Shown: positions 36,156 through 45,826 of the stretch, in pieces
How positions within the stretch are numbered: the stretch's first letter is position 1
Layout: each line of letters starts with the position of its first letter
From: Aphanomyces cochlioides
Taxonomy: Eukaryota > Oomycota > Saprolegniomycetes > Saprolegniales > Verrucalvaceae
Reading direction: 5' to 3'
Length of the DNA stretch: 64,000 bases
NCBI GenBank assembly: GCA_019828595.1
Contig: JAHQRK010000008.1
Location: 1,302,001-1,366,000, forward strand
Program-made: the position numbers and the translations under genes
Notes under the pieces: model-generated
Told to the model about the DNA's origin: nothing
What the model saw: the letters and a program-made list of their open reading frames with translations, nothing else
The model's database searches: none

Positions 36156-36846
36156 ATATTAAAGTGTGGATATTCAATGACGAGCATGCTACAGACACAT
36201 TCCTTGTAAATGAATGGTCCTCATCGGTGCAGTAAGCATGTTCGCAGTATGAAGAAGCAATATTGACCAATCATGGATATTCTATTGCCTTTGAAACTCA
36301 ATTTTATGGACATTGCGAGGTATTTGACTCAGCGGGAGAATCTTGGCCATTGATTATAGTCTGGAAACATGATGACATAGCCAGCTGAAGATATTTGACA
36401 TGGCTTGATGACCCTCCTTTTGTAGAGACCCATTGGCTATATATATTGCATTTTCCACCAATCATCTGTGTTCTATGCCCTATGAAAATTGATTTATTAC
36501 AATTGACAGGTATATGGTTTGATGAGGCACTTTTCTCTTTTAGACCTCTCATACATTATATTTTGCAACTGTCGTCAAAATATAGAATATGATAGGAAAT
36601 CCCACTTGCAACTTTTAATATCAGGCAACTTTTAATATATAAACTGCGGTAGACACGGTGAAGATTGATTTTGAAACTACAGATAAACCTGCTTGTTTGA
36701 ACAACGCGCGGTGGAGTGGGATTCTTGTTCAATTCCAAAGGTGTTCAGCTATAGCTTTATCGAAGCGTTTGTATAGGTATACAAATTTCAAGTTACTAAT
36801 TTACCGTATGGTATCAGGGCATTTCCATAAGTAACGTCTGTCGTTC

Positions 36847-36890
36847 ATCAATCAATACACTCTACTCTATCAATCAATACACTCTACTCT
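36847..36890. repeat. Tandem 22-bp duplication
   Basis: Two perfect copies of a 22-bp unit (mirror at 37863-37906, reading AGAGTAGAGTGTATTGATTG in that orientation), next to the helix-turn-helix stop codon. Confidence 0.8.
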
Positions 36891-37114
36891 GTCTCAACCG
36901 AGCACTTGAAGCGCTTCTTGATGTCTTCGTATGGGGTGCCTTCATCGATCATCTTCAGCATGGTGACTTTGTCTTCCATGCTCAAGTAGTCCTTGAATTT
37001 CATGGAAAACGAAACATGTGTGTAGATCGTCGAATCTACATTGCCCCGGCATTTGTACTTGAATGCCCGCCCACTCTCAGCGTAATTCGTTTGAACATTT
37101 AGCAGGTGCATCAA
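36884..37114 (-). CDS. Broken helix-turn-helix fragment at the palindrome border
   Basis: The C-terminal half (MEDKVTMLKMIDEGTPYEDI, then KKRFKCSVETE) looks like the psq/CENP-B type helix-turn-helix that opens pogo transposases. It then ends abruptly at a 22-bp tandem repeat. The N-terminal half (AFKYKCRGNVDSTIYTH) lies in the unique spacer and differs from the mirror copy. This is probably a remnant. Confidence 0.35.
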   Translation of the reverse strand: MMHLLNVQTNYAESGRAFKYKCRGNVDSTIYTHVSFSMKFKDYLSMEDKVTMLKMIDEGTPYEDIKKRFKCSVETE

Positions 37115-37766
37115 TTAATTCTCTATCAAAGAGCTTCTATCGTAGTTTTGGAACTGCTATCTTGCGAGGCAAAGCAAATAGTCGAGTCATGGCGATGATC
37201 CCCCTCAAAAAACGTTGCGGGGGACATTCCCTCGAGCCTTTGACGTCGACAATGGCTTTAATCGACTTTGAACTTTACGCTTTTTCCGTGTCTGTTGCAG
37301 GGCTCAAGTGCTTCATGACTCGGCTTTGGGGGGAGACGATCGGGGAATTAGAAAATACAGTGTACTAGTATGTCAGTTGAGGTGGTGTAGGGGTTTATAA
37401 TTTGGGGGGAAGGGTTTATGGGTGAAGGGGTTAATATGTTTGTCAGAAACCGGATTTCACGGGCGAGAGGATGGTACTATTAATAGTATATTCTATCACA
37501 CATATCATATACCATACAAAATTCAATATAATTACAGAAATACAGAAAAACCTGCTAGTTTCAACACCTCGGATAGCTAAACGCCTATCGAACTGAACAG
37601 GTTTTCAATCCACGGACAGATTTCCATATATGCCGACCCTGGTAGATTGAACACAAACCTCTCATGCTAAACGAAGTAATTTGATCAAATATGAGTTGTA
37701 CTACGTAACGTCAAAACACATCGTTGATTAGCCACACATTGTTAGTCTTGGTGGAAGGATGGTCGA
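36987..37766. other. Palindrome 1 spacer (about 780 bp, unique)
   Basis: This central DNA occurs once in the window. It has no recognisable gene. It includes a G-rich stretch near 37400-37440 (runs of G separated by short AT). Confidence 0.7.
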
Positions 37767-37869
37767 CTTGATCATGGAAGACAAAGTCACCATGCTGAAG
37801 ATGATCGATGAAGGCACCCCATACGAAGACATCAAGAAGCGCTTCAAGTGCTCGGTTGAGACAGAGTAG
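37759..37869 (+). CDS. Broken helix-turn-helix fragment (P1 right arm)
   Basis: A 36-residue frame starting MVDLIMEDKVTMLKMIDEGT, the psq-like helix-turn-helix described for 36884-37114. It stops at the tandem 22-bp repeat. Its first five residues come from the spacer side. Confidence 0.35.
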   Translation: MVDLIMEDKVTMLKMIDEGTPYEDIKKRFKCSVETE

Positions 37870-37906
37870 AGTGTATTGATTGATAGAGTAGAGTGTATTG
37901 ATTGAT
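37863..37906. repeat. Tandem 22-bp duplication (P1 right arm)
   Basis: Two perfect, adjacent 22-bp copies. Identical in both arms, so it predates the inversion-duplication or was homogenised with it. Confidence 0.8.
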
Positions 37907-38597
37907 GAACGACAGACGTTACTTATGGAAATGCCCTGATACCATACGGTAAATTAGTAACTTGAAATTTGTATACCTATACAAACGCTTCGATAAAGCT
38001 ATAGCTGAACACCTTTGGAATTGAACAAGAATCCCACTCCACCGCGCGTTGTTCAAACAAGCAGGTTTATCTGTAGTTTCAAAATCAATCTTCACCGTGT
38101 CTACCGCAGTTTATATATTAAAAGTTGCCTGATATTAAAAGTTGCAAGTGGGATTTCCTATCATATTCTATATTTTGACGACAGTTGCAAAATATAATGT
38201 ATGAGAGGTCTAAAAGAGAAAAGTGCCTCATCAAACCATATACCTGTCAATTGTAATAAATCAATTTTCATAGGGCATAGAACACAGATGATTGGTGGAA
38301 AATGCAATATATATAGCCAATGGGTCTCTACAAAAGGAGGGTCATCAAGCCATGTCAAATATCTTCAGCTGGCTATGTCATCATGTTTCCAGACTATAAT
38401 CAATGGCCAAGATTCTCCCGCTGAGTCAAATACCTCGCAATGTCCATAAAATTGAGTTTCAAAGGCAATAGAATATCCATGATTGGTCAATATTGCTTCT
38501 TCATACTGCGAACATGCTTACTGCACCGATGAGGACCATTCATTTACAAGGAATGTGTCTGTAGCATGCTCGTCATTGAATATCCACACTTTAATAT

Positions 38598-40160
38598 ATG
38601 GCTGACATTGCACTCGTCGAGGCATCCACATCACCCGAGACGTCGATCCCGCCGTGCCCACCTCCAACCGCGCCTACTTCCACCTCCCAAAGAGGCATCC
38701 GGTCAGGTGGACGCTCTTCTGGGCGTCCAAAAATCTTCTACGGACGACCTCTCCAAAAGCGTACGTATAAACGAACAAGCCATGACTACCTGGAGAAACT
38801 CGCTGTTATTAATTACCATGTCCATCATGGTATGACAAAAACACTCGATCGCTTTTATCCTAGCCTTACTGGGGATCATCGCCGAAGAATGAGCAAAAAT
38901 TTCGTGATTGGTTAAAATTGCGCGATCAAATTGAATTGATTGGCTACTCCTCTCGATCAAGTTTACGAAAAGTCCGTGCGAAAGGTGTCGGCACAAGTTT
39001 GACCTCCTCAACTGAGGAAAACATCGTTCAATGGGTGAAAGACATGCGCAACGAAGGTGTTCCCGTCTCCACCTTGATGCTCCAGTTGAAAGCACAAGAA
39101 TTGGCCACAGAGCAAGGAATTTCGTCCAATGAATTTCGAGCATCTCTTACCTGGTGTGAGAGTTTCAAGAATCGCCATGGGTTCTCGTTACGCCAGAAGA
39201 CACGGCAAGGTCAAGATAAACAAGATGGAGCAGACGCAGCTCTCGAGGCGTTCAGCTTAGAGATACAACAGGTATGCTATTGGCGATTCAATGTTTGATG
39301 ATGTCTAGATAATGGCTCAAAACAATATAACTAAATGTTATAATGCCGATCAAACGGGTGTTTTCTACGAGTATCTACCAAAGCGGACGATCAATGAACG
39401 CGGTGTCAAGACAGTGTGGGTCAGATGTGGTGGCAAGGACAAGGAACGGGCGACAGCGATGTTGCTGGGCGACTCCGATGGCAACAAGTACCCTGTGTTC
39501 GTTATTTTGAAGCAGCGACGGTCCTCTGTCCATGCCACCGTCCAAGAAAACCAAGCGTCGAGAAATGGCTTTGGAGTGCGTGTGTGGCCAGAGATGGTGC
39601 ATCTGATGGACAAATGGCCGAGCAAAGTTTATGGGAATCCGTCTGCGTGGTGGGATGAAAGCTTGTCAAAAGCTTTTCTCAAATTTCACTTTGCGAACAG
39701 AGCCAACATGAATGAAAAGGTCCTTCTCCTATGGGACGATTTTTCAGCGCATTTTACGAAGGACGTGAAAGAGCTGGCTGGTCAGTTGAATGTTATCTTA
39801 GCCAAAATTCCTCCACGATTTACCTGGTCTTGCCAACCAGCGGACGTTGCCTGGAACAAGCCCTTCAAGACATTCCTTCGTCGTCAATGGATTGACTCTC
39901 TCATGGTCCAAATTCGTGAACACAATGGCCCAGCACCATTTCGTATGACACCACCAACACGCTCAACCATCGTGGGCTGGATTAATCAAGCATGGGAGTC
40001 GCTGCCACAGTCAACGATCAAGCTTGGGTTTTCACGAACGAAGCTTAACTTTAGCGCGGCATCTCCAATTCTCGACCAAGCAGCTCCTTCTTGTATTGAC
40101 GATCAAGCCACTCCTTGCATTGACGCGATGAAACACTTGCCAATTGCGTTGGCAATCTAA
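38598..40160 (+). pseudogene. Pogo/Tigger-like transposase (DDE superfamily)
   Basis: Part 1 (from MADIALVEAS) carries an N-terminal helix-turn-helix (YLEKLAVINYHVHHGMTKTL then DRFYPSLTG). Part 2 (KFRDWLKLRDQIELIGYSS ... RASLTWCESFKNRHGFSLRQ) is the CENP-B/Tc5-type DNA-binding domain. A 37-nt intron (GTATGC...GTCTAG, about 39271-39307) joins it to part 3. Part 3 is the catalytic DDE_1 domain, with YNADQTGVFYEYLPKRTINE (first D), LLLWDDFSAHFT (second D) and a C-terminal acidic region. The change of frame between parts 1 and 2, near 38880, has no convincing intron unless the FYPSLTG block is skipped, so a frameshift is likely. Both arms share it. Confidence 0.75.
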
Positions 40161-41187
40161 ACATTGCAGCCGATTTAGAAGTTGAGGAGTCAATGTCTTT
40201 TTTTATTGAAAAACTCGAATGCTAATGATAACCATCAATACATTATCGTTAGATCAAGCTATGCCTACGTTTTGATCGCTGATCGATTTGTTTGTTTTTG
40301 CTTTACTGTCTCGTCCGCTTCACGTGATTTGGTGCTGTAGCGCTCATTTCTGGCGTTACCTGGTCTCGCAGCGCGTCGGCGTGTCTCCTGGACGTAAAAG
40401 TGTTGTCGCGGAGCTTGGTGATATTGAGGGGTGGAGTGGTTGTGGCCTGCGGTGCATGTGCATCGTCGCGCCTTGACAAAAATGGTTCCAATCTTCAAGA
40501 CACATGTGCCAGAACAAGAAATCGAGAACCAGCCTTGATCTTGACGACTTTCAGTTGCTAGACCACAAGAATGTAAGTGAAATCGAGTAGAGCAGGTTTG
40601 TCATACCATCATGCCTTGAATTCTGCTCGCTGAGCCTTGACGTATTCTTGTTGACGCTTCCTTGGAGTCTTGGCCTTGTCTGGATGCGTTGGACTTGGAA
40701 AGTCTTGAACTGGACTTTTCGAAATTGAACAACGTTACATGGCAAATATTATAACCTTGATAAATTTATCAAATATTGATGATGGAAGGTATTTATGTTA
40801 ATCTTAAAATTTGTATGCAACTTATAATATATGGAAGTTCAAGTTTCACACATGGTGATTTCACTGTCAAAATTTGTATAAATTTTCAAACGTGGACGCA
40901 ACTTTTAATATATAAGGGTGCGTTTGGTTCGCGCAAAGTATATAGTTTTCACCTATTTTCCAGCCACTTTCGCCAATTCATCTCCTTTCGGATCAGTTAG
41001 CCCGAAGTCGTCAGCCATTACCAACTCTGAGAAAAGTAGACGTTTTGAAAGCAGACCTAGCGAGGTCTGCCCGCAATTGTCGACTTTTGTTGCCCTTTTT
41101 CAAATCTCTGCTTCAGGACAAATCCCAGTCTCACAGCCTAATTACACCATATTCGAGGCATTCGCCATTTGTGGATTTGAAGCGTTC

Positions 41188-42045
41188 ATGGTGACGCGTG
41201 CAGAGTGGACACCGCAGTCGCAAGCTTTCTTGGTGGGGCTCATCCGGGAGCAAATTGTAAGAGGGAAGACGAGCGACACTGGCTTGAAAAAGGAAGCATG
41301 GAAGGCCATTGTTGATGCGTTCAACTCAGAATTTAATGTCAAGTACACTCGAGATCAACTTCAGAGTCAGCGCTCAAAGATGCAAAGTGATTTCAACATG
41401 GTGCAAACACTACTCAATCTCAGTGGTTTCGGGTGGAATGAACACATGAAAACGGTTATAGCCGACCCAGCTACATGGGACGACTACATTGACAAGCATC
41501 CCGCGGCAAAGAAGTTCCGAAACAAACCGTTCGAGTTATACGCTGAGCTGCACGAAATCTTCTCTGGCGTTCTCGCAACGGGCGAGTTTGCTTCAATAGG
41601 GGAAGTTAATGACCCAATTGCCGGAGAAGTGTCAATAGCAACTCCGCACGACGACAATTATGTCGACAATAGCCGACCCAATTACCATTCTGAGGCTTCC
41701 GACCTCTCTCAAGATCCAAGACAGAGCGAACGAGGTGATCCGAGTGTTGGAAGATTGTCATCAATTCGAAAGAGTCTGAAGCGCAACCGCCAGTCCTATG
41801 AGAATCCAAAAGCAAGCATCGCGACGGCTGTGGAAGCACTCGTTGCGACGCAGAATAAAGGTACACTCCTCATGCAGGCAATTGAGATATTCAATTCGTC
41901 TCTTGCGCCGCAATACACGTCGGGCCAAAGGTTGCATTTCTGTACCACACTGGGAAACACGCCAACGCTTGCAGAAATATATGTTGCCTCTGATCCTGAA
42001 GTGCGAGAACTTATTGTCAAACAAGCCATGGATCCTCGCCAGTAG
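41188..42045 (+). CDS. Myb/SANT-like DNA-binding protein of the Harbinger element
   Basis: Harbinger elements encode a Myb/SANT-like partner that helps import the transposase and bind the ends. From MVTRAEWTPQSQAFLVGLI the frame gives a trihelix-like Myb/SANT domain (KKEAWKAIVDAFNSEFNVKY, QLQSQRSKMQSDFNMVQTLL). Then follows the conserved WDDYIDKHPAAKKFRNKPF segment of the Myb/SANT-like family, an acidic/Ser-rich linker and a basic stretch (IRKSLKRNRQSYEN). The frame is open about 90 codons further upstream, but no better start is seen there. The gene looks intact. Confidence 0.8.
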   Translation: MVTRAEWTPQSQAFLVGLIREQIVRGKTSDTGLKKEAWKAIVDAFNSEFNVKYTRDQLQSQRSKMQSDFNMVQTLLNLSGFGWNEHMKTVIADPATWDDYIDKHPAAKKFRNKPFELYAELHEIFSGVLATGEFASIGEVNDPIAGEVSIATPHDDNYVDNSRPNYHSEASDLSQDPRQSERGDPSVGRLSSIRKSLKRNRQSYENPKASIATAVEALVATQNKGTLLMQAIEIFNSSLAPQYTSGQRLHFCTTLGNTPTLAEIYVASDPEVRELIVKQAMDPRQ

Positions 42046-42071
42046 TCCTAACATGAAAATGAATGACTTGA

Positions 42072-43216
42072 TTAAGAGTAGTTTCTACTTAGATATTCCT
42101 GGTAGTCACTCCACATTTGATTTGCAATCCTATCACGCATTTCTAGCGCTTCACTGTTGCTTCCGTGGGGTTCCTGAATATCATCAACGCACATGAACGT
42201 GTCTTGAACATTGTTGTCGTTGTCGTCGTCATCAAATTCACTGTCGTCGTTGCACATTGAGATAAAATTGTGCAAAATTGTTATGCACGATACCAATTTC
42301 ACTTGAAAGGAATACTCATAAGCTTTCATATCACACAAAAGAGGAAAGCGCTTCTTACGACTCCAAACGCTCGCTCAATCACATTGCGTAGAGATGAATG
42401 GCGCAAGTTGAATAGCTCTTCTTTTGTCTGAGGTCGAGAATCACCAAGTTGCCACTCTTTTAAATGGTAGCGAACCCCACGATATGGCGTCAATAACCAT
42501 TTCTTCAATACATATCCAGCATCGCCCAAGTGATACTTGCCTGGAAGCAAAGGAAATCCTTTAGTTAGAGCGTCATTCAGAACACGAGCATCGTGGGCTG
42601 ATCCCTCCCAGCCACTTAGTACATACTGAAATGTCATGTCGAAATTGCATGCTGCTAGTACGTTTTGGGATATGCCACCTTTCCTGTTACGAAAACGAGC
42701 CGTGTCATCAACTGGTACAATGGCGTCAACGTGTGTACCATCAATTGCTCCAATGCAGTCGTCGAAGTAGGGCGAAAACTTAGGGTTTGAAGGGATAAAT
42801 TTGTCAATTGTGCTTGACGGGGGTACAAGACAATCGTGGCGGATGCATAGTATCGCTCGAGCAACCTCGTGCATTGTTGTCGATATTGTTTCTCCACTGT
42901 GCTGAAATCGCTCTTGTGCATCAGCGTTCGTTTTGTTCGACAATACGTAGAGAAAAATAAGGAGTTTCTCCCCACAACAAAGCTTTCGACCATCTTTCAA
43001 CAGCCCACGTTCAACGAGATGGTCGAGCAGAGCAACGAAAGTGTTGCGAGCCATTCGAGCGACTTGGACAAAGCGAATTTCACTTGGGCTTTCCATCAGC
43101 TCCAGAAAATACATCTTCCCAGTTAGTAGAGAGGTTCGACAAGGAACAGGTCCGTCTAGACACTCCAAGAGAGCGAACAGCGCCACCGACTTGACTTGCT
43201 CGGCCGACAGAACCAT
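42072..43216 (-). pseudogene. Harbinger DDE transposase (HARBI1-like), frameshifted
   Basis: The 296-residue main frame starts MVLSAEQVKSVALFALLECL. It contains the DDE_4 nuclease: IGAIDGTHVDAIVP (D), LSGWEGSAHDARVLND (D), YHLGDAGYVLKKWLLTPYRG and LRNVIERAFGVV (E). One missing base after GVV shifts the conserved end (KKRFPLLCDMKAYEYSFQVK, VSCITILHNFI) into another frame that continues to 42072. The same lesion in both arms means the element was already dead before the duplication. Confidence 0.85.
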
Positions 43217-43520
43217 GACAATCCAAGAAGCCAGATGCGTGTCCCGTTTGTCCTTATTTCACATCCGTACGAATCAATCAACCGGATGAATTCGTCTTCT
43301 TTCCAATCAAACGAGTTTATGGCCAAACCAAATACATTTTGTCTACCTTGACTTCATCGAAATCGAAGTCGATGAAATCAAGTTGTCTGCCAGAAAGTAG
43401 ACGAATGAACCAAACGCACCCTAAACTGCGGTATGCCCGGCAAGATGTAAAATATATTATTGGTTAAAATTCGCCAGGCAACAGTCGTTCGTTCGGGTCA
43501 TTGATAGACTTGCGCAGTCC

Positions 43521-45543
43521 ATGGCAAGCAGCCCAAACCGACGGCAAACCACCGTCCAAGAGCTCCGTGACAGTCGCATAAGCAATGCTACGAAGCAAGG
43601 ATACAAGAGCAGTTTGAATGTGTTGAAACGGTGGCTATGTACCAATGACCTTGGCCACTTGTTGGTCCCGTGTGGCGATCCTGAAGGAAATATCGACTTG
43701 ACAATTTTCACTTACGAAACCTTTCTTTCCTTCATAGTTTGGTGCGTGTCAAACACTGAAAAAAAGCCTGGAACATTGTCGGCTTATCGCTCAGCTCTGA
43801 AAGATTACTATAAGCGTTCGAGATATCCGATTCCAGACGAATACAATGACGATATGAAAGAAATATTTCAAGGTAGATATTTAGATGAAAAAGTGAATGA
43901 GAGCTACTAGGTGTAAGAAGATGCCATGCTGATAAATATCAAACGGGTGGTGCAAAAGACTCTAGCAAAAGACCCATGGGATACACGACTTTTAAAATTG
44001 CATGCAATCGTTCTTTGATCTCGATGGATGGTGGCTTTTCGCATTTGTTTTTAACACTTATTACTTGGAATTTAATGTGCAGGTCTAGATCGACCCAATC
44101 CATAAGGCTTGACCACTTCAGTTTTGAAGACGATGGCCTTGGTGTAACATTTTATAAAAGCAAGACTGATCAAGCTGGGCCTAAGCTCAGAGACCCCAAA
44201 CACATTTATGCCAATCCGTTGAAACCATGGTATTGTGTTGTTCTTGCTCTGGGGATCTATCTTGCTTCTAATTCCGACCTAAGTGGTGGTGCCCTTTTTC
44301 CTGGCAGCAACCAAAAAGAGAGATTTGGCAAATCATTGTCCAAGATGTTTTTACCTGAATTAGGAAAAAAACGAGCAAAGTAAAAAAACTATAGGTACAC
44401 ATTCCATCCGCAAAGGAGTTGCAACATTACGCTTGCTCTGGCAGCACCAGTGCCCCTTCTATTGTCACCATTTGCATCCGTTGTGGATGGAGTTTAGGTC
44501 ATGTACTGGAGAGATACATGCAATATGAACATGCAGGCGATTAATACCTGGGTCGTGTTGTTGCGGGATTGCCCTTAAACAAATCAACGTTTTCCCAATT
44601 ACCACCTCATTTCGATCATGAGCATCGATCACAAGTCGATTTGGCTATTTCTTTAATGTTTCCAATTGTGTCAACCAAGCCAGAGTTGAAGCCTGTATTG
44701 AGTTTGTGTCTTGCATCATTGGTGTATCACAGTTCATATCTCCTCGAAAAATTGCCTCCTCGGCACCCACTGCTTGCTACGCTAGTGTTCCGTGACCAGC
44801 AAGAACTAGAATCTTTCAAATGCCTAGTTAAGACAACCTCTGATTTACTCAGTCCCACAGGAATCCCGCCTCATGTCGAAATGTGTACAAGTATCGATAG
44901 AAATCACACGAGTATTGTGCGAAACTACTCTGCACTACAAGAATTGCCAGACGCAATATCAAAAAAGATCGAGCTCCTCGTCGAATCCAATGGTATTGCT
45001 GCTGGAAATTTTACCCAGAGCTTCTTCAGATCAACACTTGAGTCGTCGCTGAATGCACTGTCCAGCAAAATGGAACGAGCTTTGGTAGCACAGTCAAAAC
45101 AAGCAGCTGACTATGTTCATGAGCAAGCCCAGCCACGTACCTTTGAGCTTTATACCTGGAACAACGGCCTCCATAGACTCCCGGCCGACTTTGCGTTCCC
45201 GTTCGTGACGGCAGCGTCAGCGTGGCAGCTTTGGTGGCGCGGGAACGACGCGAGGAAGCATCCACCTTATCGCTTCTTGATGCCAGAAGACTTAAATTCC
45301 AGGTCCCAGCGAAACCAACTTGTTGACTGGAAAATTGTCTTGAGCTATCTCAATGAGTGTTATGAAAAGGCAACTGGGTCGAGAGTACCAGTGAATCCAT
45401 CGGAGCAGGAGGTGTCGGATGCGTTCAATGTCGTGGCGCAGCATCTGGACGAAGTCTGCCAGCGGAGAACTAGGGCCAAGAAGAGAAGGGTGTCCCAATT
45501 GAAGATCACAACGATGTCAGAGATTTCAAAAAGTACATGGTAG
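43521..45543 (+). pseudogene. Crypton tyrosine-recombinase transposon gene (P1 right arm)
   Basis: Cryptons move by a tyrosine recombinase instead of a DDE transposase. Part 1 (MASSPNRRQTTVQELRDSRI, YKSSLNVLKRWLC, AYRSALKDYYKR) is the SAM-like core-binding domain. Part 2 holds LITWNLMCRSRSTQSIRLDH (first Arg), HIYANPLKPWYCVVLALGIY and FGKSLSKMFLPELG. THSIRKG (the His-x-x-Arg) and LERYMQYEHAGD-stop-YLGRVV (catalytic Tyr) follow. Part 3 ends in a GCR1_C-like DNA-binding domain (WNNGLHRLPADFAFPFVTAA, PPYRFLMPEDLN). Defects are a frame break at about 43910, an extra T near 44430 and an in-frame TAA at about 44541. No terminal inverted repeats are expected for Cryptons and none were seen. Confidence 0.8.
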
Positions 45544-45826
45544 GGCAGGAAAATACTGAATATTGACCAATAAAAAAATACATGTTGTCCACCCGGCAAT
45601 GTCCACATACAATACAGTGTCTTTTCCGCTAGACAGTGCAAGATGCATCGCGTCGGTGGAACCGAGAGCTCCTACTTGTTTGCTTGACGAACCGCGCCGC
45701 GTTCATTGATGGCATTCGAGCAAGGACGTCCATGGCTTTTCTCGTGCGATAAGCAGTCAAGACAAGGCGATTTCGAGCTGGAATTGCTTGCAGATTGGTT
45801 AAAATTGTGTCATTTTTGACACAGCC

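Larger units (their letters stand above)
31320..36651 (-). mobile_element. Pogo/Tigger-like DNA transposon carrying a nested Harbinger (P1 left arm)
   Basis: Mirror of 38102-43433. The two ends carry matching inverted repeats beginning TACCGCAGTTTA. The repeat at the 31320 end is split by the Harbinger element. Target site TA. Confidence 0.8.
27120..36986. repeat. Palindrome 1, left arm (about 9.87 kb)
   Basis: Reading this stretch in reverse complement reproduces 37767-47634 almost base for base; paired coordinates sum to 74753-74754. The differences noticed are one homopolymer indel near 29214 and four substitutions: T/I and S/Y in the Crypton, R/P in the Harbinger transposase, and C/S near 34194. 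The outer end cuts the protease gene at codon 602. The inner end lies next to a broken helix-turn-helix frame. Confidence 0.95.
40916..43421 (-). mobile_element. PIF/Harbinger element (P1 right arm)
   Basis: 2,506 bp with inverted ends GGGTGCGTTTGGTTC / GAACCAAACGCACCC and a TAA duplication on both sides (40913-40915 and 43422-43424). It has two convergent genes: transposase on the minus strand and Myb-like protein on the plus strand. It sits inside the right inverted repeat of the pogo-like element. Confidence 0.92.
38102..43433 (+). mobile_element. Pogo/Tigger-like DNA transposon carrying a nested Harbinger (P1 right arm)
   Basis: The left end starts TACCGCAGTTTATATATTAA and continues to AAAGTTGC at 38128. 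Deleting the Harbinger element and one TAA copy rebuilds the exact reverse complement of this 27-bp end at 40898-40915 plus 43425-43433. The element therefore had perfect inverted repeats flanked by TA, and Harbinger jumped into its right repeat. The element codes for the transposase at 38598-40160. About 490 bp of AT-rich leader with several subterminal repeats (AAAAGTTGC) precede that gene. Confidence 0.85.

Noticed and set aside
38829..38862. A 34-nt intron explaining the pogo transposase frame break
   Set aside because: Its length leads to the wrong frame, and it would remove conserved helix-turn-helix residues; a frameshift fits better.
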